A program made the translations under genes and the position numbers. From Cyprinodon diabolis (taxonomy: Eukaryota; Chordata; Actinopteri; Cyprinodontiformes; Cyprinodontidae): a stretch of 64,000 nt of DNA. Every line of letters starts with the position of its first letter. Position 1 is the first letter of the stretch. Below, one piece after another: positions 1-12,150 of the stretch. The stretch is taken from assembly GCA_030533445.1 (NCBI GenBank), contig CM060069.1:2695256-2759255 (forward strand), given 5' to 3'. The notes under the pieces are model-generated. The model searched no databases, was not told where the DNA came from, and saw only the letters and a list, made by a program, of their open reading frames with translations.

Positions 1-50
1 AGGCACAGCACAAACAACACTAAAAGAAGAAAGAATATATAATATAATAA

Positions 51-343
51 AGTGGCAGCCATTCAAAATGGCCCCACTTTCCTTGGCTGGTCCTTGGCTG
101 GCCCAATTCCTTTTTAAACATCAATCTTTGTACTAAAATATTCTTTCAGGCATGATATGTGGACATTAACATGTAAAGAGAAGCGCCTTCTACTGGTCAG
201 ATCCTGTAATTCAGTGAAAAGGTGCAGCCAGAGTAAAAACATATGCATGCCATGGTGAAAGAGGGGGTCCCTATAGTGGCTGGAATTTGTCTCCTGTTTG
301 GCTGGCATTTGACTGGGAAGGGCCATTTTAAATGGCTGCTACT
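51..343. mobile_element. Small inverted-repeat element (MITE)
   Basis: The two ends are near-perfect inverted repeats of about 24 bp: AGTGGCAGCCATTCAAAATG at the left and its complement, with two changes, ending at 343. The 290-bp size, absence of coding capacity and inverted ends fit a MITE. A second, half-length copy in opposite orientation lies at 7,330-7,466. No target duplication could be fixed. Confidence 0.55.
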
Positions 344-2652
344 GTGCTTGCAAACACATTCAAATAAACTTGTAGTTCTGACAGTGTAGGGCTCCTCACA
401 GTGCAGGTCTGCAGCCAGATTCTCTTGGAAATGTTTTGGGGGTATGAATATTGCGAAATGATTGATGAGATATATCCGGATAGAATATCGAAGAGCTTAA
501 CATGCACTGAGCCTAAGAGATTGAGAAGTGTTGGAATAGTTGGAATGAACAGACATGAAAAGCAAAGATGAAATTTAGAGTAGCGCATCAGTTAAATTTC
601 AGCACTCACTCAGTAAATGATAACTCACTCTATGTTTCATTTGGTGAATATTTCATGATAATAAGCCACCTTGAAACCAGCAGAGGGTTCTAGAAAGAGT
701 GCGTTCAAGCTTCTGTATTTTCTTACTGAGGATGTGTTGGTGAGATGTTGGGATCCACAGCTGCTCCAGCCTGGAGCCAGCTGGAGATGGAAAATATTCA
801 TTTAGCCATTGGTCACAAACACACACACCTGAAAGCAGACCTTAGTGTGCGCACTGATTTGTATATGATATAGAAAAAAAACAGAACTGTACCTATTCAC
901 TGGTGACAGCAGACATAAAAATGTGTGACAATATTCTGGTATTAATTGAATATTTTGCTGCTTAATCTATTTCTCAGTTATGAAGCGGTGCAATCATTGA
1001 AATCATTTGAAATCCTTTACTGATTAAAGTTTGTTTCTCTTTAATCTTTCATGTTAATATATCTATACCGATCAAATCTCTGATTTAATTACATCTTCTG
1101 GTAATTTCTTTGCAACAAGCAATAAACTTTCAAACTGCAGCAACAGAAATGATCACAATGCTGAAGTGGAAAGCTATAGGGCATATCTAATGTTATCTGG
1201 GTGCAGTTGTTTGTCTTCAGCTCGGGGTGATTCTCTCCAACTCTCCATTTAAATGTTATCTCTGGTGTTTGTGTGTCTGCAATCAGACTTTAATCTGAGA
1301 GTCTTTCCTGGTCCATTTTAATAGCCTGACACACATTTTCTTGGTTTGCTGTCTTTTCTCTAACTAGCTTTAGCTTTAGAGGCAAAAAGACCAGACAGGC
1401 TGTCAACATCTTTTTGCAAAAAAGTTGTGCTCATAGAAAGATTTTTGTGAAGTGGGTCAGAGGATGGCACTTTGAGGCCCTTTGATTAGTCCTAGATAAG
1501 TCTCTCGTTCTTTCTGACAAGACAGGTCTCCAGTTCCTGCAGATTTTTGGGCTGTCATGCAGGTTTGAGATCAGCCTGAAATAACCTAAAGACTAGGGAT
1601 ACAAACAAATAATCCACTTACAATGAATTGTCAATTTATAGTTTATTAGAAAAAAATGTGTTCCGTCCAATTCATTGACGTCTGCTAAGAATTTTTTTTA
1701 TCTCTTAATGTTAGCAACATCTGTTGCTGGAATTTTTTGGAGAAGAGATTTCAGGGTGGAGGAATGCTAGAGCAAAAACACATTTGCCGAGTTCGAATTC
1801 AGCAGCTGCGTCCCCTGAAGGCCAGATTCATCGGGCAATTACATGATTGTGCGGCTGCAATGTCTGTTCGGATTGGAAGACTTCTCGTTATGCGGCGGAC
1901 TAATGCAGCCTTCTTTTTGCTCATTTTGAAGAATTTGTCTGCTATATCCTCTATAGCCTTAGGTATCCCATGATTCATTGTGAGTCCAAGCAAGCCGGCT
2001 GCTGCATGCTAAGAGGTAACAGGGAAATGGCTTTGTACAGTGGTGAATATTGGAAGTGCAGTTTTTATGAAGTTACAGTATCTGACTTGTATATGTGCCA
2101 GTAATGTATGGTTTATTTCAGTTTTATCTGTCCCTGTGGAATTCGACTGGGCTGACATTTAAGCTCAGATTTCAATAGCTCTGCAGTGTGGAGACTATAA
2201 AGCTGATATTCTGCTGCTGAAGCTCCTCAAAAATGTTGTTAGCACCCAGAACACTAGTGAGAAGTTCTGCATCCATTCTTTGCCTGCTTTGCGTGTAAAC
2301 TGTCATGGTTGCTAGGTGACTGACCATACAGGCTGTGAAAGCCAGAGAAGGCTGGACCTGTATGAATCCATAGCCAAACTCTTCTGGCCTCCTTATTTTC
2401 ACAGCCCTCAAATGGTCCAATCCATTTAGACCGCGTCCAATCCATTTAGACCAGGTCCTTGGAGGAATAGAGAAACAGAGAGCTACATCACAGTTACCTT
2501 CCCCTATATCAAAATGACGTGGCAACAAGTCTAACAGCCTGTCAGAGTGACTTACCCTTTTCTTTAATAATTGTTGTACATCTCTGTACATTGAAATTCA
2601 TAAGTGTCCACTTGTTTAATTGATCTTTTTTATTCAGTAACCTGTGTTCACA
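344..2652. other. No gene recognised
   Basis: AT-rich DNA with only short frames. A slightly GC-richer patch at 1,780-1,990 has frames on both strands (78 and 64 residues) that match no family I know. Nothing supported. Confidence 0.5.
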
Positions 2653-2653
2653 G

Positions 2654-2710
2654 GTACATCACAACTGCCCTTCATCCCACCTGTTCTTCATCACACCCAC
2701 CCTTCGGGGG
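2654..2710 (+). repeat. Outlying degenerate copies of the 16-bp minisatellite
   Basis: Three or four diverged units of the CTTCATCACA-type repeat sit about 300 bp before the main array, separated by ordinary sequence. They suggest the array was once longer or was seeded here and later displaced. Confidence 0.6.
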
Positions 2711-3013
2711 TAAAGGAGAAGAATCAAGACAAGCATTTCTACCAGACAAGCACAATTTGGCATAATGACAATATAACCTCTATCGCTCATGGATCCTTTA
2801 TTCAAATATTCCCAAAAATATACTTTTAATCCCTTTATATATATGTTGTAAAATAGTCCAATAATTAATAGCACGTGTAGCTGGTTCATTAAAAAATACT
2901 TTTTCATCAAGGAAACTCAGTTCTGCATTCTTTGAAGATTGTTGTGTAACAACTTCTCCAACAGCAAGACACTTTTTTCCGTAACTTCTGCAACAATGCC
3001 TGCTACACACCCG

Positions 3014-4397
3014 CCTTTCATCACAACTGCCCTTCATCACAACTGCCCTTCATCACAACTGCCCTTCATTACACCTGCCCTTCATCACCACTGCCCTTCA
3101 TCACACCTGCCCTTCATCACAACTGCCCTTCATCACAACTACCCTTCATTACACCTGCCCTTCATTACACCTGCCCTTCATCACCACTGCCCTTCATCAC
3201 AACTGCCCTTCATCACCATTGCCCTTCATCACAACTGCCCTTCATTACACCTGCCCTTCATTACACCTGCCCTTCATCACCACTGCCCTTCATCACACCT
3301 GCCCTTCATCACCATTGCCCTTCATCACACCTGCCCTTCATTACACCTGCCCTTCATCACCACTGCCCTTCATCACACCTGCCCTTCATTACACCTGCCC
3401 TTCATCACCACTGCCCTTCATCACACCTGCCCTTCATTACACCTGCCCTTCATCACACCTGCCCTTCATTACACCTGCCCTTCATCACCACTGCCCTTCA
3501 TCACACCTGCCCTTCATTACACCTGCCCTTCATCACCACTGCCCTTCATCACACCTGCCCTTCATTACACCTGCCCTTCATCACACCTGCCCTTCATCAC
3601 ACCTGCCCTTCATTACACCTGCCCTTCATCACCACTGCCCTTCATCACACCTGCCCTTCATCACACATGCCCTTCATCACACCTGCCCTTCATTACACCT
3701 GCCCTTCATCACACCTGCCCTTCATTACACCTGCCCTTCATCACACCTGCCCTTCATCACACCTGCCCTTCATTACACCTGCCCTTCATCACACATGCCC
3801 TTCATTACACCTGCCCTTCATCACACCTGCCCTTCATTACACCTGCCCTTCATCACACCTGCCCTTCATCACACCTGCCCTTCATTACACCTGCCCTTCA
3901 TCACCACTGCCCTTCATCACACCTGCCCTTCATTACACCTGCCCTTCATCACACCTGCCCTTCATCACACCTGCCCTTCATTACACCTGCCCTTCATCAC
4001 CACTGCCGTTGCTCACCACTGCCCTTCATCACACCTGCCCTTCATTACACCTGCCCTTCATCACACCTGCCCTTCATTACACCTGCCCTTCATCACACCT
4101 GCCCTTCATCACACCTGCCCTTCATTACACCTGCCCTTCATCACACATGCCCTTCATTACACCTGCCCTTCATCACACCTGCCCTTCATCACACCTGCCC
4201 TTCATTACACCTGCCCTTCATCACACCTGCCCTTCATTACACCTGCCCTTCATCACACCTGCCCTTCATTACACCTGCCCTTCATCACACCTGCCCTTCA
4301 TCACACCTGCCCTTCATTACACCTGCCCTTCATCACACATGCCCTTCATTACACCTGCCCTTCATCACACCTGCCCTTCATCACACCGATCCTTCAT
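3014..4397 (+). repeat. 16-bp minisatellite, about 86 units
   Basis: Uninterrupted head-to-tail array of CCCTTCATCACACCTG, with common variants ATTACACC, ATCACCACTG, ATCACAACTG and a rarer ATCACACATG. Because 16 is not a multiple of 3 and no unit variant contains a plus-strand stop, all three plus frames stay open (frames of 493, 403 and 246 residues), all reading the same Pro/His/Leu-rich peptide cycle. This is a property of the repeat, not evidence for a protein. One unit near 4,005-4,012 is disrupted (CCGTTGCTC). Confidence 0.97.
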
Positions 4398-6085
4398 CAG
4401 AATTTGAACAAAATTCATGAACAAAACTGAGACAGGAAAACCAAATTGGGTCTTTTTCTTATTCTTAACAATTCCATCCGAGCCTATCTTTGAAAAATAC
4501 AGATTTTCTTTTCATGTCCTTAAACACCAAAAATTATCTAAGAAATTCAACTTTATTTTTTAACGTCCTATTTTGTCTTATATCACCAATTAAAACCCAA
4601 TTAAAACCTATTTAGAAAGAAGACAAAATATATCTCTTTTTTATCACTGAAATAAAGGCTGGATCTTTTATGAAATGATGCGATAAAGCGATTAGTGTTC
4701 TCAGCTATGATCAATGTTAGGTGAAGGAGAAAAATAGAACATGTGTTTCAGGACAACTTTTTTATTTCCATATGATATCTTAAAGGCATCAGTAATGTGG
4801 TTGTTCTGCATTACGTGCTCTTTATAAGCAGGATTAAATATAGAAAATAATATTGTCTAGAATAAAAGCTGCTAAGTATCTGTAAAGATAAGGTCATGGA
4901 GATATTACTTGTGTGTAGTGCAACATTAGATAAACCTTACTGCTATAGAAAAAAAGAGTAGCATAGTAAACATGTCTTTACTGTATAAGAGATAATCTGG
5001 TTGGATACTCAACCAGGATCCTTCTTCCCCAGCTACCCACATAGTTGACATCTTCATGTGTGTGTGTATAGTTGGGAGGTAGGTAAATTATTTGTTGTCT
5101 TGATGCCTAATGAATACACACACACAAAGAAGAAACCAAGAATCATAACAGGTCTAATCATGATAATTGTTCTGCATGTGTTTCACACCTACTGTGAGCA
5201 CACAGTTCTGTTGACATTATGTGGTCAGCATCTTTGTGTAATTGAGGGTACACGCAGGAGCTATAATCCTCCAATAGGAAGGTGTTCAGAACCTTGGTGA
5301 GTCAAAGATCCTGATCTGAACCCTTCATGGGATGTTTTCTGGTTATGTTCTGATTATTGTACAATATTATATTATATTCTGATTGTTGTACAAACCAATC
5401 CTAGAGTAGACACATCGTTTTGGTTTTGAGGTCTGCCCCTCAGCTTTGCAGCATTAGCCTGTGGCTTTCAACAAAAATTCTGAATTAAACATGCACGATA
5501 AATTAATTTTGCAACAAAGTCTAAATACTGTGTTAGCATTTTTTATGAAATACTTACAATTTAAACAGATCTGGAGTTTACTCGGAAATTAGTATGCCTA
5601 AAATATTGTCAGTGTGATGGATCTGACCTACAAATTTGTGGATCAGAACTACAACTCTCATATCAGAGCATCAGATTACAGATGTGATTTCTTGCAGTCC
5701 GTCACTCTGTTATCACATCTTCAGGCTGCGGCATCTTTAAGTCTACGAATTTATTTTTACTGTCGCTCTTCCCCTGGACCTAAGTCTGATGTAAGGAGAG
5801 ATTAAACACCCATCTGGACTTCAGATTAATCCTCTCACACATTGCTATAACCACTAGGCCAACACTCCCCAATACGGCTGCTCACAACGGAACCGGACCA
5901 AAATCCATTCTCTCCCCTCCCGTGGTACAGCAACATGTTAAGGATCTTTCTATTTTTCATACAGTAGCAGCCATTCAAGATCGGCATTCCCTGTCAAACA
6001 CCAGCCGAATTGCAACTTACTCCCTGCGACTCTCAGCAAAATCCCCTTCAAGCCATTGGCCTTCTTCTGGGCATGCATTTTCTTT
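4398..6085. other. No gene recognised
   Basis: AT-rich, with short frames only. A short stretch near 5,850 (AACCACTAGGCCAACACTCC) resembles the end of the interspersed repeat at 8,300-8,505. Otherwise nothing supported. Confidence 0.5.
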
Positions 6086-7144
6086 TACCGTAAATCCTTT
6101 AGTATAGGACGGGGCCTTTATTTCACTCAGGTACATCTTGGTCCAGGCCATTAATGGAAGGAGGCCAGAATTCGAGGCAGGCCTCTATTTCTGTTTGATC
6201 AAAACAGACTACCAGAGGAATGAATAAAAACGAGATTTTGTGTCTCTTTGAACCTATAAAATACTAGGTTCATGTATTGAAAAAGTACAGTTACCATAAC
6301 GGTATACAGAACATTATTCAGGCATCTTCCAGCAACTGCAATTTTTCTGCACGGCAATACAAAAAATAAAATAAGATACAGAGAATGGAATCTTGGCCAA
6401 ACTGACTTACGAAACAAATTTTAAAAAAAAATTATGGAAACTGTTCTGCCATCACAGATACATTTTATTTGAGGCAGGCTAAGTGGAAGTAGGCTACCAG
6501 TATCGTATATTTCAAGGGAAATTCAGAACAACGAAAGCCAACAAAATTCTGTTATTTTAACACTGCCTGGTTACCACCAGACCTATCGGTAATCACATTT
6601 TTCACAGCCAATCACATTCAGATCAGAACGATTGTGTAAGGCCACTACGATCTCTGTGTAAGGATGGGATTTCCCATGTTAATGGCTAATGGCTTGGATT
6701 CATTAGCAAACATTCTTCTTCTTCTTTATGGGATTTTACTGGCGGTTGGCACCGAACGAAATGGTGCATTACCGCCACCAACTGGTATGGAGTGTTGGTC
6801 TGAATGGTTACTACCTACTTATACTGAACAAAACCAAATCAACAAAACAAAAACCAACAAAACCAAAATAAGATTGAAATCCTCTCAATTACATTGATTA
6901 ATCTAAGATAATGAAAAACAATTACATAGCACTTATCTCTTGAGTTCTTTCTAAGGATTTCTGTTAGCAAACATTGCCCCCCTGTGGTACTTGTATGTTA
7001 CTACCACAAGTTGTTGAGGACTGCCCTAATTATAGCCCCGTCCTGTATACGAGTCTGGCCATTATTTACCTCCGCAGGCAGAAAGCCAATATTAGAGACC
7101 CGGCCACTAATGGAATAGAGGCCAATATTAGAGAATTTACCGTA
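6086..7144. mobile_element. Inverted-repeat DNA element, pogo-like ends
   Basis: The left end TACCGTAAATCCTTTAGTAT and the right end, read as complement TACGGTAAATTCTCTAATAT, are diverged inverted repeats with TA at the tips. That is the style of pogo/Tigger-type Tc1-mariner elements (TA plus C-GTAAA). The interior has no transposase frame. A related element in opposite orientation lies at 20,904-21,813, with matching internal segments around the CCTGTGGTACTTGTATGTTA motif. Non-autonomous; the superfamily call is tentative. Confidence 0.55.
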
Positions 7145-7329
7145 CTCTGACTCCACCGTTCGACTGAATTACAGGGTTTGATCAGGAGATGAAGCTTCTC
7201 TTTAGACTTTTAGATTTTATTTGCCTTGAAAAATAGTAAAAATGGACGCAGTCAGGTGTCATCAGGGTGAACAGCAGGGGGCTCAGGACGCAGCCCTGAG
7301 GGGAGCCTGTGCTTAGACTGATATTTTAA

Positions 7330-7466
7330 TGTTAATTTTATCTGAATGTCCACAAATCATGACAAAAAGAATATTTTAGTACAAAGATTGATATTTAAAA
7401 TCACATTGTGGGGGACCAGCCAAGGGCCCTTCAGGAAAGTGGGGAAATTTTGAATGCCTACTACTT
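7330..7466 (-). mobile_element. Half copy of the MITE at 51-343
   Basis: The reverse complement matches the left part of the element at 51-343, including the TTAGTACAAAGATTGAT segment and a terminal ACTAGTAGGC-like end. One inverted end is missing, so it is truncated. Confidence 0.5.
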
Positions 7467-7897
7467 CATACGGTATCTAGCCTTGGCAAGTTGAATCAGT
7501 ATTTTGATGCTGAATTGTTTAATACAGTAAGTTTGCGATACCAAACTTTCACTTTTTCCTTGTCTGATTTAAAACTGTTATGCTCTGCTCTTCATCTATA
7601 CGTCAACAGCTGTCAGTCAGCTGCCTAACAGCTGTTTCTGCGCGCAACCTGTTTACACATTCTTTTTCTACCTTAATAACAGTATACACAAAACATTTAC
7701 CTCCTCATTCATGACACGGTAAAATCTGGGAAATTTCTGGGGACAGCTTTATTCGGGGACAGGCGGTCCAGGATGCAGACTGTCCCCAGAAATTAGGAAA
7801 GTCTGGTTATCTTTGTTCAAACCGTCAGTGATAGTAGCTTTTAGGAAGGGCTTGCTAGACTTTGGTAATTCTATACAATCAGAAATTTCCCAAAATA

Positions 7898-8229
7898 TAT
7901 TTAAAGCCTTCAGCTGATCCAAAAAACTTTAGCCAGAGTTCTGATGAAAATTAAAAAGAGAGATCACATCTCTCCTATCCTGGCTTCTCTTCATTGGCTT
8001 CCTGTTAAATCCAGAATAGATTTAAAATCCTCCTTCTCACATATAAAGCCTTAAATGGCCAACCTCCATCTGATATCAGAGATCTGATTGTTCCTTATGT
8101 TTCTAACAGAGCACTTCGCTCTCAATCTGCAGGTTTACTAGTGGTTCCTAGAATTTCTAAAAGTAGAATGGGAGGCAGATCTTTTAGTTATCAGGCTCCT
8201 CTCCTGTGGAACCAATTACCAGTTTTAGT
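7898..8229 (+). pseudogene. L2-type LINE fragment (RT C-terminal region)
   Basis: Sequence closely matching 25,255-25,565: the stretch after the reverse transcriptase core that encodes the family motif ending SLHWLPVKSR and the YKALNG motif in L2/Maui-type fish LINEs. Frameshifted and truncated at both ends. The right end runs directly into a 17-bp hairpin. Confidence 0.8.
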
Positions 8230-8269
8230 TTGTGGACCAGTGCACCTGTAGAGCACTGGTCCACAAACT
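8227..8269. repeat. Perfect 17-bp hairpin
   Basis: AGTTTGTGGACCAGTGC at 8,227-8,243 and its exact complement at 8,253-8,269, with a 9-nt loop. It sits on the 3' break of the L2 fragment and is likely a fold-back made at the break or insertion. Confidence 0.9.
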
Positions 8270-8299
8270 GTACTGAAAAAATATAATAAATAAATAAAT

Positions 8300-8505
8300 T
8301 GATTTGTATTGATATCACAATGGAGAAATTAACTCTCTGCATTTAGCCCATTCCCTTTGGGGTGCAGTGTGCTGCCACTGTGCAGCACCTGGGGTTAAAG
8401 ATCTTGCTCAGAGGCCCAGAGTGGCAGTCTGTGGGAGGGGGTTTCATACTCACAACCTCAGGATTCCAAGCCCTATGCCCTAACCACTAGGCCGCCACTC
8501 CCCTA
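8300..8505. repeat. Interspersed repeat, family unknown
   Basis: A compact GC-richer block (gtgctgccactgtgcagcac, then CCTAACCACTAGGCCGCCAC) that reads like a widely dispersed fish repeat. Its final motif recurs at about 5,850. No tRNA head, LINE motif or inverted ends found. Confidence 0.4.
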
Positions 8506-8520
8506 TAATTATAGGTACTT

Positions 8521-8667
<147 letters not shown>

Positions 8668-8714
8668 GCGTCTGGTAAATATTGTAGAGTTGTGCACAAA
8701 CTGTAAACTGAATT

Positions 8715-8780
8715 AACGAAATTTCTTTTTGTTTACACTTGTTTATAACAAATGACAAAATAAATCTGTCTAAGTCTAAG
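8715..8780 (+). repeat. LINE/SINE-like 3' tail, copy 1
   Basis: Stretch reading CGAAATTTCTTTTTGTTTAC and ending AAATAAATCTGTCTAAGTC. A close copy occurs at 48,085-48,150. The polyadenylation-like AATAAA and simple repeated end suggest a retroposon tail. Parent family not identified. Confidence 0.45.
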
Positions 8781-9714
8781 AATTCAATTCAGCATTCCAT
8801 GACACAATTTATACAGAAACAAGCACATATTTCCTCTTTTATTCATTTATTACATCTGATAACAACTAGTAAAAAAAACTCAAAGTGAGACGTATCGTTT
8901 AATAATATTGTCTGTTGTTCCCTTTAAAAGCCTGAATGAAAGGCTACATTTTATAAATGAAGTAAGTCATTAACACTGAGTGTCACTCCGGCCTCCAAAG
9001 AGACAATTTCACAAAAATCAATTAACCACAACAGCACAGACTCTCAACTTCCCTCTCCTGTCGTCAAAAAACACTCGTATTCCCGCTCAAATGTATAAAA
9101 GATACACTTGTGCCTAACAAACTCCCAGTCATTTTTTCAGTGTCAGGCAGCTGAGAATGAAATGAGTAAACAACACCGGTCTGTCTCTGTGGAGCAGTGC
9201 TAATCAGCCTCCAGCTCGCTCATTAGTCTACATACTAAACACATCAGTCATTAGTCAGACTGCTAAATTAGCCATTTATTTGGCTGTGTGCTAAATACCA
9301 ATGTCAGAGTTAAATGATAATTTACCAGGCTGAAGTCCAAAGCACTTCTGTGATTAGGTGCTGCACCAGGCCCAGTTATTGGACAGAATACTTAGAGACC
9401 TACAACATTAGCAGGCACAGCAACCAGCCAGTCAATATTAATTGGCAGGATCTATTAGGTGCAGTATTTAGCAATGAGGCAGAGCAATCACTTGTAGAAA
9501 GACTGGTCACAAGGTGTCTGAACAACGAGGAGTCAGCTGCTCAACCCAAGGCTTTTAACAAAAATATCAGTAAAGAAGTTCTCAGTAGAGTTCTCATAAC
9601 CCGCCCTGCTGTCCAAACTCTACTTGTCAAATTAGGCTTTTAAAATAATTAGAATGATTGCTGATGAAGATTCTCAGTCATCCAGGTCATAGTCATTCTG
9701 TTAAAGATAAAAAG
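8781..9714. other. No gene recognised
   Basis: Contains a 109-codon plus-strand frame (9,314-9,643) with no recognisable domain and no splice or repeat context. I do not call it a gene. Confidence 0.45.
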
Positions 9715-9850
9715 AATCCACTGGACTTGGTTTCCAAAGTTTGAAGACGTTTCGCCACCTCTCTAGGAAGCTTTCGACTTTTGAATTGAGAAAGCTTCCT
9801 GGAGAGGTGGCGAAACGTCTTCAAAATTTGGAAACCAAGTCCAGTGGATT
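9715..9850. repeat. 60-bp inverted repeat (hairpin)
   Basis: Arms at 9,715-9,774 and 9,791-9,850 pair at 58 of 60 positions around a 16-nt loop. The arm sequence (GAAGACGTTTCGCC, GGAAGCTTTC) is a dispersed motif in this window: degenerate single copies occur at about 10,265-10,330 and 56,136-56,205. The perfect pairing of two copies implies a recent fold-back duplication. Confidence 0.92.
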
Positions 9851-9949
9851 TTCTGAACCTTTACGGAATTAGAATGATTATTTTGCATTGAAGAATCCCC
9901 TTTCTAATCTGAAGGTTGAGTTAGGAGTGATTATTAGCCTGTTTTTATA

Positions 9950-10335
9950 TTTGGATCTATTTCTGGTCACTTCTTTCTGTAGTATCATGGGCCACCTATA
10001 GGAGGTGAGGAACCGTGCTAGCCTGTTGTATAAATGGTCTTAAGGAGCCAAGCTCGGTCCGAACTCGGCAGGGATCGGTTTCAGATGGGTAGTGTAAATA
10101 GGGCAATAGTGAAGGGCCCAGAACCCCCAAACGACCATTAACCCCCAGGTGACCTCAATGGCCAATCCAGTAGGAGGGATCAGAGCCACCTTTTGTTTCC
10201 CCTAATTCATTGTTCCACCTACACTATATTAATCTCATTGCTCCCCACCAATAGTTAGAACTGACTGAAGAAGCCTCTTGGATGAGATGCAAATCTTCTT
10301 CTAGGAAACGTCATGTCCAGTTGCCTAAACTGAAC
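9950..10335. repeat. Probable interspersed repeat ending in the hairpin-arm motif
   Basis: GC-richer block (about 9,985-10,200) leading into GAAGAAGCCTCTTGGATGAG and AAACGTCATGTCCAG, which match the arm of the nearby hairpin. No coding frame. Family not assigned. Confidence 0.35.
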
Positions 10336-11512
10336 TTTTCAAGCAATACCTATTGCCTGCCTACCAAAGTTTGGTTGTAGCCAATCAGAAGGTAAAAGTA
10401 CGAGGTCATTCTTTTAATTCCTATTTCAAAGATTGTTTTGGTTTTTGAGAAATTGTTTACGGAAACGAAGGTAAGTGTGTATCCTCCTGTGCTGACAAGA
10501 GTAGAAGGTATATATGGAAAGAATGCAAATAATTTAGTTCCTTTTTTCAAGTATGAAATTAAAAAGAATGCATTGGCAACTTCAAAATCCAAATAAAAAA
10601 CAAATCAAAGGTTTGGCAGATTTTACTTGTCTTAGCATTAATAACAAGGCTTTTTAAAAGAGCTATCTGAAAACAAGCTAACTATGAAGTGAAAATGGAA
10701 ATAAGAAAAAAAGCTATGCTTGCATAATGTATTCTGGATTTTTTTTTAACATAAAAAAGCTGATTTCTATTTAAATAAAACAGAGTTCTTCTAGATCGGT
10801 CAAGGGTCAAATTATACTTATATTGGTTTATGCAAGATTTTAAGGTACAATACAAACTCCTTACAACTTTACCCTCTCTGTTCTCTGTTTTCATATTACG
10901 GTATTATCTCGTATCCCTTTGTGATTTCCCACATGTTGAACCATCATAAATTAGAACTGTTGTAAAATATTTTAGCAATCAAGAGACCTTTTGATTCTTC
11001 TGGAGATGAATCGAGTAGTTCAGAAAGAATTATGTTTGTCTTTAGCAACTTAAGATAGTAGAAATATATTTAACAGAAAATGCAGAGAAAATTCAATCAG
11101 ATTATTACTTAAGATTCTAACATTCCCCTTAGTTTTAAGTCTGAAGTCTTTTTCTGGATGTGCAAAACAGATGAGAAATAAAGTGATTTCACAAGCGTAA
11201 AACATTTAACATCATTTTCATGTGAAGTGCCATCACCTGTTCCATGTCTTGAATCTTAAAGGCCTCATCAGGGGGTAGAAACATCACTTTCTTAAAGCTG
11301 AGATCTAAAGCAGTGAGTAGGGAAGTGTTTGGAAATTGAGGCTGACACATAAACACTCCGTGCCATCTTAGAAATCAGAAACACAGTTGCTTCTTTGAAC
11401 AGCTAAAGAGTCTTGCTAAACTGCTAGGTAACATCCCAAGATTTAGGATTAAGGTCAAGGTTAATGCTGAATCTACGGAAGAGGATTAAGGCCACTGGAA
11501 AAAAAAAAAAAA
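10336..11512. other. No gene recognised
   Basis: AT-rich DNA with short minus-strand frames of no recognisable type. Confidence 0.5.
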
Positions 11513-11966
11513 AGATAGATTTTACACTCGACCAGCGATTAGATGACACAACTACAAAGTCGATCATCAACCTCCGGCCTAGGGTGTGCTGGTTCCTCAT
11601 GCCCTTTTGGACGCCCTTGTGCTCAAACATGGTGTTCATTATGGACAAACTGTGATTAGCACAGAAGTCCAATAACAGAACACTGCTCGGGTTCAGATCG
11701 TGGTGGCCATACTTACTAGGGATGGAACGGTTTATGAAAACCGTCTGAACCGTTCGGTTCGACTGTCTCGGTTCGGTTCGGGTGTGTTGCGTTCGGTTCA
11801 TACGCTGCTCCTTTTTCTCATAGGCGAAGCGTTTACACTCCAGAGCAGAAGGTGGCGGTACTGCGACCAAAGCCAACCACCAGTAGTAAACAAGAAGAAG
11901 AAGAAACGAAAGAGCGTAGCCGGGTGTAGCAGAAAAAAATCAGTTGTTGTGGAGAATTGTGTGGGT

Positions 11967-12150
11967 ATGGCGAGTGGGAAAGAACAGGAGTTGGAAGACG
12001 CACCAGCAGCACTTTATAGGTCTGCTGTATGGGACCACTTTGCATTTAGAGTGACCTACGATGACGGCGGAAAGAAAGGTGTGGATAAAAACAGTGTGCA
12101 AGCATTGTGCAACACGTTTTGTTTATGATAACAACAACACGACCAAGATG
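11967..12150 (+). pseudogene. BED zinc-finger N-terminus of a hAT transposase
   Basis: From ATG 11,967 the frame reads a ZBED-type start: about 25 acidic residues, then the aromatic signature W-D-H-F. After one frameshift near 12,090 the Cys-x2-Cys pair (VCKHC) follows. BED fingers bind DNA in hAT transposases and in domesticated ZBED proteins. The distal His residues would lie beyond 12,150, where the nested element is inserted. The rest of the transposase (RNase H-like core, dimerisation region) is absent. Confidence 0.75.

Noticed and set aside
1737..1993. Frames on both strands in a GC-richer patch
   Set aside because: Mutually antisense frames with no known domain; may be a repeat but no border could be defined.
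3014..4397. Regularly spaced repeats as a CRISPR-like array
   Set aside because: Units are contiguous with no unique spacers, and this is vertebrate DNA.
2939..4430. Three long overlapping plus-strand frames rich in Pro, His and Leu
   Set aside because: They are the 16-bp minisatellite read in three frames. 16 is not divisible by 3 and the units lack stops. No unique flanking coding sequence, splice sites or start context.
9314..9643. 109-codon plus frame as a small host gene
   Set aside because: No recognisable domain, no repeat family, no splice context; length is within chance for a 64-kb window.
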